64,000 nt of DNA from an uncultured Selenomonadales bacterium (GCA_900321035.1 ONUH01000009.1:22193-86192), one strand, 5' to 3'; shown: positions 25,097 to 35,479, counted from the first letter of the stretch. Notes: a model not told the origin generated them from the sequence alone. Translations and numbers: made by a program.

Positions 25097-27964
25097 TTAC
25101 GCCGCAAAAAATTTCTGTATCGCAGCCCGTGTCTTTTGCTTCCGTTCCTCCGAGGTCAATTCGTCTTCCAAATATAGGTAGGAAAATTTCGGGTTCTGCT
25201 TTGAAAATTCCTTCTCCATGAACGCGCGCCGTTTTTTGAATTTCGGATCACGAGCGTAGGGGCCGCCTTTCGTCTCCACGATGACGGCGCGGTCGATGGC
25301 TTTCCCTTTACGCCGCAGGATCAAAAAATCTGGCGTGTACGCGCCCACATAGGCCCAGTCGTCGCCCTCGGAGCGCCTCTCATAGCATTTGATATGAAGG
25401 TCTGTCAGCGTCTTGTCCCCGTTGTAGTAAACTTCAAGGTTCAACTCGCCGATTTCCGGCAGGGGCAATGTATCCTTCAAGAAGTCGATCTCGAGGTTGC
25501 TGTCCGTTCGATAGGGCAAATAATGGAAGGAGCGGTCTTTCTGCGGATGGGAGCCGTACTTCTCCCGCAGCGTTTGCGCAGCGGCTTTCATCCCTTCCTG
25601 TTCCAAAGACGCTATCGTTGTTTGAATGTTCGACGGCAAAACAAATTCGCCTTTGTCGTCCTTGATGATGTTTTCCGTGACGGTGCGGCTTGGATAGTAG
25701 CGCTTTTCTTCGGTGGTCACGATTTCCGGCCTGAAATTGGAAACCGAGAGAAGGCTTGCGCTCTCCGGCAGCCATTCGCTCTTTTGGCGATAATGCCATT
25801 CTTCGGCGAAGGCGCGGCGGACGTTGGCTCGTACCAGACTGCCGATCAGATTTTTCTTGAAATATCGGGCGGCGCCGTCCGGCTCGGTAATTTTCGCAAA
25901 AAGCGCTTCGAGGCTTTTGCGGTGGTCAAGTAATGTATCCAGTGTGAGCGAGCCGCAGCTTTCCTTTTCGATCAGGGCCAGCCAGCCGAGAAAATGCGCG
26001 GCGAGGCGATACGCGGCACCGTAATTGTTCTGCTCCTCGTGTAATACGTTTCCGAAAAGGTCTTGCTCCGAAAAGGTGTCGCCGCGAAAAACTTCCGGCG
26101 GGGCGGCCTTTCGGATTTCGGCGTCGACGTCTTTTGCTTCCCGAATGACGTCCACGGTGTATTCGACCTGGAACTGAAAGAATTTGACAGGGGGCAATTT
26201 CAGATACTCCATGCGGCTGTATCGGGGCAGGGTGACTTCGCCCGCGCCGGTTCCCTTTTGAAATTCCTCCACGTTGATATGATGCTGCTTTTGGAGCTGG
26301 TCGTTCAGGAGCTTGCCGTTTTCCCCGTTCAGATAGATGAGGGCAGTCTCGGGCACTCCCTTCACGACCTGGCGCAAGCAGCGGCAGCTCGTTTGCAGCA
26401 CCATATTCTGCGGGCAGGCGCCCTTTTGCGAAAGGACGACGCCCGTAAGGCTCCGGCAATCCCAACCTTCTTTCCCGATTTGAACAAGCAGGACGACGCG
26501 CACAGCGGAAAGCGCAGTGTCAAGGGACTGGAAAGCGAGCCGCGCCCCTTCGGGAGCAGGATACGCCTTGTTGCCGTCATGGAATTTCAAAATGGCGGCG
26601 GAGGGATCGAGGCCATAGGCGCGAACGACACGCTCCGCCAACGGATAAACGCGCTCCTCCAACGTCTCGATTGTTCCGCAGTAAATGGCGATTTTTGCCC
26701 AAGTGCCGTCTTCGTAACGCGTGTCTTTATGGACATCAAAAAATTCCCGAAGCCCCGCTTCCACGATGGCGTCGCTTTCCATGCCTGCGGCTGCGAGTTT
26801 CACGACAGGACGTTTCAGGAAATTGCCGATGCCGTCCACAAGACGGTAATAGTAAACGATGGAAGGAATTTCTTTGCATTTGACGGAAATCCCCGGCGCG
26901 GGCGTGAGGGTTTCCGCTTTCGCGAGATAAGGCGTGCCGGAAAAGCCGACGACGGCATTGATGTCGGTCGCCGGATTTGCCGCCCAATGATTGACGACGC
27001 CGCGCAGCTTGATTTCATCGTCGGATGCGTGATGCACCTCGTCGATGAAAATGGCGAGCCCGGGCAGCTTGCCGAGACGGCTCCGTAGCTCGTTGGCCTG
27101 ACGCTCCTTTTCGTCCTCCGACTCCTCAAAGAGCTTTGCCATGCCGTTTTCTACGGCAACGCGGTCAAGAATGACTTTTTCGGCGTTGGTGATGGCGACG
27201 AGGCCCATGAGATCGGGATCGTTCTGGTAGAGAGAGATTTTTTGCACGTTTGGGTTTTTGGTGCGATTGGATCGACTGGCGGATTTTGGCTGGTCGAGAA
27301 TCTCGAATTTCAAGAGGTTGCGCACCTGCGACGCCGAATCTTCCGGCAGCACCCACGCGGGATCGAATTGCTCCATCGTTTTGAGGCTCGGCACGACGGA
27401 AGATTTCAAGCCGGAGGGCGCGAGCACGAGAAAATTATGAGCGAACAGCTTGCTTTCTGGATTTGCAAGGGCGAAATGGAGATCGAGACAGATAAACGCG
27501 GCCATGAGCCATGTCTTGCCCGCGCCCATCGGCAGGCTGAACAGGTATTCCGTATAATCGTTGGCACCGAAAAGCTGCCGGAAAATGGCTTCGGCGTCGA
27601 CGGCGGAAGGGTTATTCATCACCGTGTCGGCCAATCCCTGGGCGAGCATTTTCCCTGCGTCGTCCGTCTGCCGGGAAAACTCCAAAAGGGCAATATGCGC
27701 CGGATGCGTTTCGAGGAAGTTGCGAGCGGCCGTCGGCAATGGCAGGGGATCGAGGCCAAGGGAATTGAGGAACCCGTCCGAGAGAAGCCGTGCCAACGGG
27801 CGGTTGTCTGCGGCAAGCTTCAAATAAAGCCAAGTCTTGACAGCCTCGATTTGCGCGTCCCGAAGCACACCGCGTTTTTCCATGTGGCGCACAATGGAAA
27901 GCGCCGTGCAATCGGGAGAAGAAAACCAGGCGTCCCGAGCGGCGGCAATCATTCGATGAAACAT
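25097..27964 (-). CDS. Type III-like restriction enzyme, Res subunit (helicase-nuclease)
   Basis: 955 residues. The SF2 helicase motifs are Walker [10 protein letters not shown] (about 145-153), DEVHHA (DEAD box), [10 protein letters not shown] and [10 protein letters not shown]. Near the C-terminus TPDFLILRR with VIVETKGGP gives a PD-(D/E)xK nuclease (about 855-885). With Mod it would cut DNA lacking the strain's methylation after ATP-driven translocation or diffusion. AGGAGTC precedes the ATG. Length is near that of known Res subunits, so it appears intact. It lies 90 bp after the Fic gene in the same direction. Confidence 0.88.
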   Translation of the reverse strand: MFHRMIAAARDAWFSSPDCTALSIVRHMEKRGVLRDAQIEAVKTWLYLKLAADNRPLARLLSDGFLNSLGLDPLPLPTAARNFLETHPAHIALLEFSRQTDDAGKMLAQGLADTVMNNPSAVDAEAIFRQLFGANDYTEYLFSLPMGAGKTWLMAAFICLDLHFALANPESKLFAHNFLVLAPSGLKSSVVPSLKTMEQFDPAWVLPEDSASQVRNLLKFEILDQPKSASRSNRTKNPNVQKISLYQNDPDLMGLVAITNAEKVILDRVAVENGMAKLFEESEDEKERQANELRSRLGKLPGLAIFIDEVHHASDDEIKLRGVVNHWAANPATDINAVVGFSGTPYLAKAETLTPAPGISVKCKEIPSIVYYYRLVDGIGNFLKRPVVKLAAAGMESDAIVEAGLREFFDVHKDTRYEDGTWAKIAIYCGTIETLEERVYPLAERVVRAYGLDPSAAILKFHDGNKAYPAPEGARLAFQSLDTALSAVRVVLLVQIGKEGWDCRSLTGVVLSQKGACPQNMVLQTSCRCLRQVVKGVPETALIYLNGENGKLLNDQLQKQHHINVEEFQKGTGAGEVTLPRYSRMEYLKLPPVKFFQFQVEYTVDVIREAKDVDAEIRKAAPPEVFRGDTFSEQDLFGNVLHEEQNNYGAAYRLAAHFLGWLALIEKESCGSLTLDTLLDHRKSLEALFAKITEPDGAARYFKKNLIGSLVRANVRRAFAEEWHYRQKSEWLPESASLLSVSNFRPEIVTTEEKRYYPSRTVTENIIKDDKGEFVLPSNIQTTIASLEQEGMKAAAQTLREKYGSHPQKDRSFHYLPYRTDSNLEIDFLKDTLPLPEIGELNLEVYYNGDKTLTDLHIKCYERRSEGDDWAYVGAYTPDFLILRRKGKAIDRAVIVETKGGPYARDPKFKKRRAFMEKEFSKQNPKFSYLYLEDELTSEERKQKTRAAIQKFFAA

Positions 27965-28054
27965 TTTACGACTCCTAAAAAGAAATTTTGTTCTATTATA
28001 ACATATTTGTTTTCATGCGTGTTAGTTCCTGACGTTTTTCGATGAAACTTAATC

Positions 28055-28969
28055 TCATCCGTGCCCTATTCCCAGCATATCCAGCAATCGCTTGAACGTA
28101 TCCTGCCCGTCGAGGCAAACGTCGGCCAGGCGTTCCTTTTCTTTCGGCCATTCGGTCAGTCCTTGATAATAGAAGTGTTTTTTCGCGTCCTCGATCAGGA
28201 ACGGGACGATGTTGTGCCGCAAACATTCTTTCAGCGCGATGAGGCGTCCCACGCGGCCGTTTCCGTCCTGGAACGGGTGGATGTGCTCGAAGATCGCGTG
28301 CAGTTCGATGACGTTCTGGATGGTAACGGCCTTGCGCGCGTTGTAGATTTCGAGCAATATGCGCATTCGTTCCGGCACGTCCTCCGGTTTTGTCGTTTCC
28401 CGCCCGCCCACGAGATTCGCCCTCTTTTTGTAGTCGCCTATGGCGAACCACGGGAGCTGCGCGTCTTTCGTGTCGTGTTTCAGGATATAGTGCAGGCGCT
28501 TGACGAGGGCTTCCGTCAGAGGTTCCTCCGCTGTGTCAATGATATAGTCGACGGCGCGGAAGTGGTGGATCGTTTCCAGAACGTCGTCCACGGGAATGCC
28601 GTCCCCTGCCGGAATCGTATCGATCTCGAAAATCATCCGCGTCTGCGCCTCGGTCAGTCGGCTGCCTTCGATGCGGTTGGAGTTGTAGGTCATGCGCACC
28701 TGCAGTTCCTGGTAGAGGCCGCCGGAAATGGCCGCGTCTTTTTCGTCCCGCAAGATTTGCAAAATGGCGTTGTCCGAGATTTCACGGCAGAGTTCGTCTG
28801 CGCCGCAGCCGAGACGGGCGGCGAGTTTTTCCAACGTTTTCTTTGACAGCTTTTCCCCTTTGGAGATTTTCGCGATGGTCCGGGAGGAAATCCCGAGTTC
28901 CGCCGCCAAAGCGGTCTTTGTCAGTCCTGCCGCTTTCAGGCGTTTGTTGAGCGGTTCGTAAGAGATCAT
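28055..28969 (-). CDS. Fic family protein with N-terminal HTH (XRE-like)
   Basis: 304 residues. The N-terminal XRE-type helix-turn-helix spans about residues 10-60 (GLTKTALAAELGISSRTIAKI). The Fic domain follows, with an inhibitory-helix motif SNRIEG (pattern S/T-x3-E-G/N) and a complete catalytic motif HPFQDGNGRVGR (about 221-232). Such proteins usually AMPylate a target when inhibition is relieved; target unknown. AAGGAGC precedes the ATG. It sits directly upstream of res-mod, so it may be cotranscribed and the HTH may regulate the locus; this is inference from position. Confidence 0.9.
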   Translation of the reverse strand: MISYEPLNKRLKAAGLTKTALAAELGISSRTIAKISKGEKLSKKTLEKLAARLGCGADELCREISDNAILQILRDEKDAAISGGLYQELQVRMTYNSNRIEGSRLTEAQTRMIFEIDTIPAGDGIPVDDVLETIHHFRAVDYIIDTAEEPLTEALVKRLHYILKHDTKDAQLPWFAIGDYKKRANLVGGRETTKPEDVPERMRILLEIYNARKAVTIQNVIELHAIFEHIHPFQDGNGRVGRLIALKECLRHNIVPFLIEDAKKHFYYQGLTEWPKEKERLADVCLDGQDTFKRLLDMLGIGHG

Positions 28970-29077
28970 GGCGCGCGCTCCTTTCCTTTACATATTTTAT
29001 TTTATAGAATGGCAAAAGTAAAGGCTTTATGGCAGATTGATGTAAAAAAGTAAAGGTGTGGAAATCTGCGGCAAAAT

Positions 29078-29117
29078 AAAACTCCCGCAAGACGCTGCTC
29101 TGCGGGAGTTTTGTTTT
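29078..29117 (-). terminator. Terminator after the lipoprotein gene
   Basis: The stem ACTCCCGCA / TGCGGGAGT lies 13 bp downstream of the lipoprotein stop on minus, with T-rich tracts on both strands. Confidence 0.8.
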
Positions 29118-29129
29118 GCACGGATAGTA

Positions 29130-29978
29130 TTAGAAGGCTTTGGGCAAAGGCTGTTTGGCGGCGTATTCTATGAGCGGCACGAGGTCGAAGACGCAGCTGT
29201 TCGCCGCGTCGCCTTCGGCCTGGATGTTCAGGCGCTCCTTGGAGGCGTATTTTACATAGAGGTAATAGCCGGGACGATAGACGTTGTTCTTCTTGTGGTA
29301 GCCGTTGTACTGGATGACGCCCTGATCCTCCAAGAGCTGCGCCAGTCCGGCGACGTATTCCTCGCTGACTTCCTGGTTGAAGTCCATGGCGACGTAGGAG
29401 TCGCCCATGATGCGGAAGCTCATTTTGTACGTGCCGTCCTGCTGCTCGATCTCCCAGCTGTAATGCCCGCTCTGCCATTCGTCGGGCAGGCCGTAGGAGC
29501 CGCCGTAGTTTCGGAAGACGAGGGAAAATTGCCGGATTTCCTTCGAGTCGATGGTTTTCGGCGCGTCCTTGGAGAGGTCCTGAATCTCCAACTCTTTCGC
29601 CAGCATATCTTCCCGCACGAAGCGGTATCGGTGCGGATCGGTGTCGAAGACGATTTCCGACGCTTCCAGGCTGCCGTCGTCGCGTACGCGAATCTCGGTC
29701 ATCATGCCAAAGTCATGCAGGTTCTTATCCGAGTTCACCAGATACGTCATGTCGTCCGAGGTCCTCACCCGGAATTTGAAGGTTTCCGACCATTTCCCAT
29801 ACGTCACGGTGAATTGGTCTCCGGAAATGTCCAGCGTCGTCTTGCTGTTCACATCCACCCAATGCCCCTCTAATTCGCCGGCTTTTCCGGCGCTGCTCGC
29901 GCACCCGAGGCAGAGGAGCATCAGCGCCAGCAATACTATGGCAACGTATCCCATTCGTTTCATCGCTCCCTTTTGCAT
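29130..29978 (-). CDS. Putative lipoprotein of unknown function
   Basis: 282 residues from the ATG at 29978 (AGGGGG, 6-nt spacing); an ATG at 29963 is an alternative, and the open extension to 30044 is unsupported. The N-terminus is basic then hydrophobic (MKRMGYVAIVLLALMLLCLGC), a signal peptide ending in a lipobox-like LGC, though Cys at -3 is unusual. The mature part is rich in beta-strand character (WVDVNSKTTLDISGDQFTVTYG) like lipocalin-type DUFs. I do not recognise a family. It faces the same direction as the Fic/res/mod genes but has its own terminator. Confidence 0.65.
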   Translation of the reverse strand: MQKGAMKRMGYVAIVLLALMLLCLGCASSAGKAGELEGHWVDVNSKTTLDISGDQFTVTYGKWSETFKFRVRTSDDMTYLVNSDKNLHDFGMMTEIRVRDDGSLEASEIVFDTDPHRYRFVREDMLAKELEIQDLSKDAPKTIDSKEIRQFSLVFRNYGGSYGLPDEWQSGHYSWEIEQQDGTYKMSFRIMGDSYVAMDFNQEVSEEYVAGLAQLLEDQGVIQYNGYHKKNNVYRPGYYLYVKYASKERLNIQAEGDAANSCVFDLVPLIEYAAKQPLPKAF

Positions 29979-30081
29979 CCGAATCCCCCTCTTTTCCGTG
30001 AATAGAAACAAAAATCGAGAACGAAATGCAGCTTTGAAAAACACTTCACCCGTTTATCATAACATAAATCGCGTTGAACCC

Positions 30082-31068
30082 TTATCGCAACCGCAATGCA
30101 GAATTCTTTTGCAAATCATTTATCATGGGTACGTACAGCGCCATATCGTCCATCTCTGAGATGGCAGTCGTCCTTTTGCCGCCGTCCTTGCTGGAGCCTC
30201 CGCAATGGAATATCCTCTGCGCCGCTTGGCCATAGTCCAACACGATGAAACGGTCGTGATATTTTCCGCCTGTTTTCTTGAATACTATATGGACATGGGG
30301 ATATTCCCGGCGAAATTCGTCATACTCAGCGAGGGAAAGGCCATTGCCAATGTTGTCGCTGAATATGGTCACTGTGACCGATTTGTTGATTCCTTTGAGA
30401 AGGAGCAGACTCTTGAGGCCGATGTAATTATCCACGATATAAATGCTTTTTTGCGCCTGCTTGTAAATACCGGAATACGCGACGGATGCTTCCACAATTT
30501 GCCCCGCCATAAAGAGGTACTCTTTCCCTGCGGCAACGTCCATGAAGTTCTGCATGAAATCCGCCAAGTCGTCCTTGGTGGCAGTGTTTTGTAGCTGCTT
30601 TTCCATATTGCGGATGCTGTCCGTGTTTTCCTGCGTCTGCATGGCAAGGCGCAAGAATTCTTGGCGGCCAATTTGCCCGTGGCTGTCGGACAGGTAGTCT
30701 TTCATGCGCTTGAACAGGCGAATGAGCGATTTGCTCTGCCGTGTGGCAAGATCGCCTTTCAGGACAGTCATTAGCATATAGATACCCTGCTCCGTGAAAG
30801 CGTGTGGGAGATACCGTGCGCCGCCCCAACTTGAGGTCAAAAAATTTGACCTCAAGTTTTCCGTTTCCTCTTTTGTCAGTTGGAACCGGAAATCCTCATC
30901 GAATTTTTGGATGTTGTTCTTTACCTGCTGATTAAAGGTCTTGGTAGTGTATCCGTAGATTTTCGCCAAATCCACGTCCAGCATGACTCTCTGTCCACGA
31001 ATCGTGTAGATTTTGTCCTTGATGGATTCCTCGGACAAAATAATTGGGGCATCCTCGGCATTTTTCAT
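30082..31068 (-). CDS. ORF6N-domain DNA-binding protein with PLD-like C-terminal domain
   Basis: 328 residues. The N-terminal ORF6N domain (about 14-105) shows IRGQRVMLDVDLAKIYGYTTKTFNQQV and ARYLPHAFTEQGIYMLMTVL. A coiled-coil linker (about 125-170) leads to a C-terminal domain with YHDRFIVLDYG and HCGGSSKDGGKR, the HDR...GxSxKD pattern of phospholipase D-like folds. ORF6N domains are common in phage regulators; the enzymatic role of the C-terminus is untested. Base composition is lower in G/C than neighbours, consistent with transfer. It joins the same leftward-facing accessory block. Confidence 0.8.
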   Translation of the reverse strand: MKNAEDAPIILSEESIKDKIYTIRGQRVMLDVDLAKIYGYTTKTFNQQVKNNIQKFDEDFRFQLTKEETENLRSNFLTSSWGGARYLPHAFTEQGIYMLMTVLKGDLATRQSKSLIRLFKRMKDYLSDSHGQIGRQEFLRLAMQTQENTDSIRNMEKQLQNTATKDDLADFMQNFMDVAAGKEYLFMAGQIVEASVAYSGIYKQAQKSIYIVDNYIGLKSLLLLKGINKSVTVTIFSDNIGNGLSLAEYDEFRREYPHVHIVFKKTGGKYHDRFIVLDYGQAAQRIFHCGGSSKDGGKRTTAISEMDDMALYVPMINDLQKNSALRLR

Positions 31069-31217
31069 TCATCGGTCCTCCCCGTGTACGCAATCTTGGC
31101 TTTCGCATCACATCCATGCGTCGGGCGCCTTGCACACGCTCCTGCACGATTGCTTTTTCCGATGTGCATAGTATACCATATTCTCGGATTCAAGGGGATG
31201 GAAATCCGCAGCGAAAA

Positions 31218-31253
31218 ATGAGCCATGCAGGTATTTCAACCGGCATGGCTCAT
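31218..31253 (-). terminator. Terminator after the DnaA-domain-I-like gene
   Basis: ATGAGCCATGC pairs with GCATGGCTCAT, followed on minus by a T run (31217-31213). Confidence 0.8.
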
Positions 31254-31343
31254 TTCGTTTGGAGATTATCGGTTTTTTACAACGTCCCGATTTCACGCTA
31301 TCGCTCCGTGGGAGTCTTCACTGCATTCGTTTTTAGGTTTGTC

Positions 31344-31646
31344 TCAGCCCACCACGCGCACGTATTTGACGCCGAAGGCTTCCTTCAGCGCGCCGATGCA
31401 GTCGCGCTCGATGAAGGAGCGGTGCATGGCATTGGTGACGATCAGAAGGGCTTCGCCGCTCTTCGAGAGGTTTTCCACCTTTGCGAAGCTGCGGTCAAAG
31501 ACTTCCTTCGGCAGGAGCTCGCGGAGCTTGGCGAGGCAGCCGCTGAGGGCGGGCTTTTCCTCGGCGATGCGCTCCTCCAGCGGGCGCATGACCTCGGCGG
31601 AGAGGGTGTTGTCCATTCCCCATTCGTGTTTGGTTTCGGCGTACAT
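31344..31646 (-). CDS. Small protein resembling DnaA domain I
   Basis: 100 residues. The C-terminal 70 residues follow the DnaA N-terminal pattern: an amphipathic helix (LRELLPKEVFDRSFAKV, cf. LSKPSFETWMK), a strand (ALLIVTNAMHRSFIE, cf. LTITAPNEFARDWLE) and a last helix and strand (ALKEAFGVKYVRVV). No ATPase or DNA-binding domain follows. DnaA domain I mediates DnaA self-contact and binding of DnaB, SirA, DnaD or HobA, so a free copy near the origin could modulate initiation; this is inference. AGGAGG precedes the ATG. Its own hairpin terminator follows. Confidence 0.55.
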   Translation of the reverse strand: MYAETKHEWGMDNTLSAEVMRPLEERIAEEKPALSGCLAKLRELLPKEVFDRSFAKVENLSKSGEALLIVTNAMHRSFIERDCIGALKEAFGVKYVRVVG

Positions 31647-31793
31647 AAGCGATTCCTCCTTTTAATGAATCTTCGGGAGAAAGCACTGATTCCTTGGCCG
31701 GAGCCCCGGCAAATGAATCAATGCTCTCTATGTTCATATTATATCATAGGGAACGGGATTCGCGCCACAAAAACATTTGTGCAGTAAAGAAAA

Positions 31794-31826
31794 GCTCCCG
31801 CACGGCATGGCGCCCTGCGGGAACTC
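31794..31826 (-). terminator. Terminator after secreted-protein gene
   Basis: GTTCCCGCAGGGCGC pairs with GCCATGCCGTGCGGGAGC on minus, followed by TTTTCTTT. Confidence 0.8.
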
Positions 31827-31835
31827 TGTTTTTCC

Positions 31836-32774
31836 TTATTTGCTTTGCTGCGCGGCCAGCGCGTCGTACCATTCCTGCATGGCGACGCTGGCTCTCGTGG
31901 AGCCGTAGAAGAAGATCGCTTTGTAGAGCGTTTCCGTGCCGTCCGGCCGCACTTCGCGGACGTAGTTTTCATGGTCTTGCAGTTTGAAAAAGTCGTAGCG
32001 GAGCCCTTCGTCGGGGAAGGCCAGCACGACGTACTCCCCGTCCGGCGTCTCGGCGTCGGTTCTCTCATAGACCGCGTTCTTCAAAAGCAGCTCCGCGTAT
32101 GGTGCGGCGTCGAAGTTTTCCGGCTCGATGGGGCCGTATTGCGTGGTGCTGACGGTATAGCGCACGCCCGGTTTGTAGGCGGCGCGGGCGATGGCGATGC
32201 TGACCTCGCTGTTGTCGTACGCCGCCGTCTCCAGAGAATTTTCCCGGATGAAGTCGGTCCGCACTGAGTTCCACGCCCATTCGTTGAGCATGGTCCACTG
32301 CGCCTGATCCCGTTTCATGGCCTCGTTGTTCTCGCGCATGTAGCGGACGTCCGTGGGGTGATAGTAAACGTAGCATTGGCCGTTCGCGTCCCGGGCGAAA
32401 ATCTCCGCGCCGGACATATCCCCGCACAAAAGCTCGCGCCGCCGCCCCTCGTCGATCTTCCCGATGCTGAAGAGCCAGCCCGCGCCGCGGCTGTCATATG
32501 CGAGCTTCTTCGCCGCTTCGACGGACGCTTTTTCCGAAACCCGGTACAGCAGGCCATTTTTTCGGTCTTTCACGATTTCCGTCGCCAGCAAATCGTCATA
32601 GGCTTTGGGAATCAGGAGCCGAAAACCGCCGTTTTCGTATTGGAAGCAAGTCGCTTCCCTCTCGGAGATTTGCGCCGCGTTGGCAATCTCGCTGCTGCCC
32701 GCGAAGGAACCCGCAGGGGAAAACGCCGCGAACGCCGCAAGCAAAACAGAAGCCGTTATTTTCTTGCAGTTCAT
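31836..32774 (-). CDS. Secreted protein of unknown function
   Basis: 312 residues from the ATG at 32774 (AAAAGGAGGCGG upstream). A signal peptide (NCKKITASVLLAAFAAFSPAGSFA) is followed by a mature region of mixed alpha/beta character without known motifs; SEREATCFQYENGGFRLLIPKAY opens it. It starts with MNCKK like the unrelated-looking secreted protein at 47268-48095. I do not recognise a family. It should be periplasmic or surface-exposed. It has its own terminator, and the gyrA terminator lies upstream, so it is monocistronic. Confidence 0.7.
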   Translation of the reverse strand: MNCKKITASVLLAAFAAFSPAGSFAGSSEIANAAQISEREATCFQYENGGFRLLIPKAYDDLLATEIVKDRKNGLLYRVSEKASVEAAKKLAYDSRGAGWLFSIGKIDEGRRRELLCGDMSGAEIFARDANGQCYVYYHPTDVRYMRENNEAMKRDQAQWTMLNEWAWNSVRTDFIRENSLETAAYDNSEVSIAIARAAYKPGVRYTVSTTQYGPIEPENFDAAPYAELLLKNAVYERTDAETPDGEYVVLAFPDEGLRYDFFKLQDHENYVREVRPDGTETLYKAIFFYGSTRASVAMQEWYDALAAQQSK

Positions 32775-32823
32775 GGGTACCGCCTCCTTTTGCCGATATG
32801 ATACCACAAAATCGGGGAAAGCA

Positions 32824-32857
32824 AAACGCCCGCGAAACAAAATTTCGCGAGCGTTTC
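32824..32857 (-). terminator. Terminator after gyrA
   Basis: AAACGCTCGCGAAA pairs with TTTCGCGGGCGTTT on minus, followed by a T-containing tract. Confidence 0.85.
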
Positions 32858-32867
32858 AAAGTGTCCG

Positions 32868-35327
32868 TTATTCGTTTTTCGTGTCCATGACCGCCAGCGA
32901 CGCGACGCGGTCGCCTTCCTCGGTCTTCATCAGCGTGACGCCCTGCGTGTTGCGGCTGATGAGGGAGATTTCCTCGACGGTGGTGCGGATGACGATGCCG
33001 TCCGTCGTGATCAGCATCAGCTCCTGGTCCGGTCGGGCGACCTTCAGGCCGACGACGGCGCCCGTCTTCTCTGTGACCTTCATGTTGATGATGCCCTTGC
33101 CGCCGCGCTGGGTGACGCGGTATTCGCCGGCTTTCGTGCGCTTGCCGTAGCCCTGCTCGGTGACGGTGAGGATCTCGCTGTCGCCGGAGAGCTTGTCCAT
33201 GCCCACGACCTCGTCCATGTCGTGAAGCCGGATGCCGGTGACGCCCCGGGCCTGCCGGCCCATGGAGCGGACGTTCTGCTCCTCGAAGACGATGGCCTGC
33301 CCGTCCCGGGTGCCCAGGATGATGCGGCTCTCGCCGTCGGTGAAGCGGACGCCGATCAGGTCGTCGTCTTCGTCGAGGTTGATGGCGATGAGGCCGCCCT
33401 TCCTCGCGGTGTCGAACTCCTTGACCACGGTCTTCTTCACGACGCCTTTCTTCGTCGCCATGAAGAGGAAGCGGTCCTCACGGAATTCCTTGATCGGGAT
33501 TACCGCCGTGATGGTCTCGCCCGTGGACAGCGGCAGCAGGTTGACGATGGCGGTGCCCTTCGCCTGCCGCGCGGACTCTGGGATGTCGTAGCCCTTCAGC
33601 CGGTAGACGAGGCCGCGGCTGGTGAAGAACAGGATCGTGTGGTGCGTCGTGGTAATCAGGAGATTCTCCACGAAGTCGGTTTCCTTCGTACCCATGCCGG
33701 TGACGCCGCGTCCGCCGCGCTTCTGCGTGCGGTAGGTGGCCAGCGGGATGCGCTTGACGTAGCCGCCGTGGGTCAGCGTGACGACCACGTCTTCCTCGGC
33801 GATCAGGTCCTCCACGTCCATCTGTGTGCTGTCGATGGTGATGCGCGAGCGGCGGTCGTCGCCGTATTTCTCGCGGACGTCCTTCAGCTCGTCCTTGATG
33901 ATGCCGAAAATCTTGCTTTCGTCGGCGAGCACGCCCTTCAAGTATTCGATGGTTTTCAAGACCTCTTTGTACTCTTCCTCGATTTTTTCGCGCTCAAGTC
34001 CGGTCAGGCGCTGGAGGCGAAGGTCGAGGATGGCCTGCGCCTGCTTCTCCGTCAGGGAGAATCCGTCCATCAGGGCGGCGCGGGCGATGTCGGCGGTGCG
34101 GCTCTCGCGGATCGTCGTGATGACCGCGTCGAGGTGGTCGAGGGCGATGGTCAGGCCTTCCAAGATGTGGGCGCGGGCCTCGGCCTTTGCCAGCTCGTAC
34201 TGGGTGCGCCGCGTGATGACGTCTTTCTGGTGCGCGATATAGTAATGAAGAACTTCCTTCAGGTTCAGCACCCGGGGGCGGCCGTCCACCAGCGCCAGCA
34301 TGATGACGCCGAAGCTGTCCTGCATCTGCGTGTGCTTGTAAAGCTGGTTCAGGATGACGTTGGCGTTGGCGTCGCGGCGCAGCTCCACCACGATGCGCAT
34401 GCCGCTGCGGTCGGACTCGTCGCGGAGCGCGGTGACGCCGTCGATGACCTTGTCCCGGGCCAGCTCGGCGATGCGCTCCACCAGCTTCGCCTTGTTGACC
34501 TGATAGGGAAGCTCGGTGACGATGATCTGGCTCTTGCCGTTGGACATCGTCTCGATATGCGCGTCGGCGCGCATCTGGATGACGCCGCGTCCGGTGCGGT
34601 AGGCGCTCTTGATGCCGTCGGTGCCCATGATGAGGGCGCCCGTCGGGAAGTCCGGGCCTTTGACGACGGTCATCAGTTCTTCCACCGTCGCCTCGGGGTT
34701 GTCGATCAGCATCAGCGTGCCGTCGATGACCTCGCGCATATTGTGGGGCGGAATGTTCGTCGCCATGCCGACGGCGATGCCCGAAGTGCCGTTGACGAGG
34801 AGCTGCGGGAATTTCGCCGGCAGCACCGACGGCTCTTTCAGCGATTCGTCGTAGTTCGGGATGAAATCCACCGTTTCCTTGTCGATGTCCTGCAGCATCA
34901 GCTCCGAGATCTTCGACATGCGGACCTCGGTATAACGCATGGCCGCCGCCGGATCGCCGTCCACGGAGCCGAAGTTGCCGTGGCCGTCGGCCAACAAATA
35001 GCGCATGGAGAAATCCTGCGCCATGCGGACGATCGCGTCATAGACCGAGCTGTCGCCGTGGGGATGATATTTACCCAAGACTTCACCGACGATACGCGCC
35101 GATTTCTTATACGGTTTGTTCGAGCCCATGCCCGCTTCCTGCATCGCGTAGAGGATACGCCGATGCACCGGCTTCAGGCCGTCGCGGACGTCCGGCAGCG
35201 CGCGCGCCACGATGACGCTCATCGCGTAGTCGATATAGGAGGTGGACATGACCTCCGCAAGATTCACCGGTACGACTTTATCCTTGCCAATCTCCAAAAT
35301 CTCACCCTCATTCGTTTTCTGTGTCAT
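32868..35327 (-). CDS. gyrA: DNA gyrase subunit A
   Basis: 819 residues. Gyrase A cuts and religates DNA; the catalytic Tyr is in [12 protein letters not shown] (about 122). The quinolone-determining segment reads [15 protein letters not shown], with Ser and Asp at the usual resistance positions unmutated. The GyrA-box QKRGGRG in the C-terminal beta-pinwheel distinguishes it from ParC. The start ATG lies 38 nt after a TATAAT, and no Shine-Dalgarno is visible before it, which is odd for so central a gene. gyrB is not adjacent in the window. It is monocistronic, with a terminator following. Confidence 0.95.
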   Translation of the reverse strand: MTQKTNEGEILEIGKDKVVPVNLAEVMSTSYIDYAMSVIVARALPDVRDGLKPVHRRILYAMQEAGMGSNKPYKKSARIVGEVLGKYHPHGDSSVYDAIVRMAQDFSMRYLLADGHGNFGSVDGDPAAAMRYTEVRMSKISELMLQDIDKETVDFIPNYDESLKEPSVLPAKFPQLLVNGTSGIAVGMATNIPPHNMREVIDGTLMLIDNPEATVEELMTVVKGPDFPTGALIMGTDGIKSAYRTGRGVIQMRADAHIETMSNGKSQIIVTELPYQVNKAKLVERIAELARDKVIDGVTALRDESDRSGMRIVVELRRDANANVILNQLYKHTQMQDSFGVIMLALVDGRPRVLNLKEVLHYYIAHQKDVITRRTQYELAKAEARAHILEGLTIALDHLDAVITTIRESRTADIARAALMDGFSLTEKQAQAILDLRLQRLTGLEREKIEEEYKEVLKTIEYLKGVLADESKIFGIIKDELKDVREKYGDDRRSRITIDSTQMDVEDLIAEEDVVVTLTHGGYVKRIPLATYRTQKRGGRGVTGMGTKETDFVENLLITTTHHTILFFTSRGLVYRLKGYDIPESARQAKGTAIVNLLPLSTGETITAVIPIKEFREDRFLFMATKKGVVKKTVVKEFDTARKGGLIAINLDEDDDLIGVRFTDGESRIILGTRDGQAIVFEEQNVRSMGRQARGVTGIRLHDMDEVVGMDKLSGDSEILTVTEQGYGKRTKAGEYRVTQRGGKGIINMKVTEKTGAVVGLKVARPDQELMLITTDGIVIRTTVEEISLISRNTQGVTLMKTEEGDRVASLAVMDTKNE

Positions 35328-35365
35328 ATATATAATTGTAAGAAACTCATTTTGACAAGCATTTC

Positions 35366-35371
35366 ATTATA
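35366..35371 (-). promoter_or_regulatory. -10 element of gyrA promoter
   Basis: TATAAT on minus is preceded by TATGG, 38 nt upstream of the gyrA start. The -35 region is only T-rich, without TTGACA. Confidence 0.5.
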
Positions 35372-35383
35372 CCATAAAACCGG

Positions 35384-35426
35384 ATAAAAAAACAGGCGCG
35401 GCAAAAGCAAATTCTGCTTTTACCGC
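35384..35426 (-). terminator. Terminator downstream of the ppx-like gene
   Basis: GCGGTAAAAGCA / TGCTTTTGCCGC on minus is followed by a T7 tract (35390-35384). It lies about 80 bp past the stop, with parS in between. Confidence 0.85.
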
Positions 35427-35463
35427 CCCGCCAACGTAAATTTTCACGTTTTTCTGTACAAAT

Positions 35464-35479
35464 TGTTTCACGTGAAACA
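35464..35479. promoter_or_regulatory. parS: parS site 2
   Basis: TGTTTCACGTGAAACA is identical to parS site 1; with flanks it forms a 20-bp palindrome. It lies between the ppx-like stop codon and its terminator, 14.6 kb from site 1. Confidence 0.95.
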
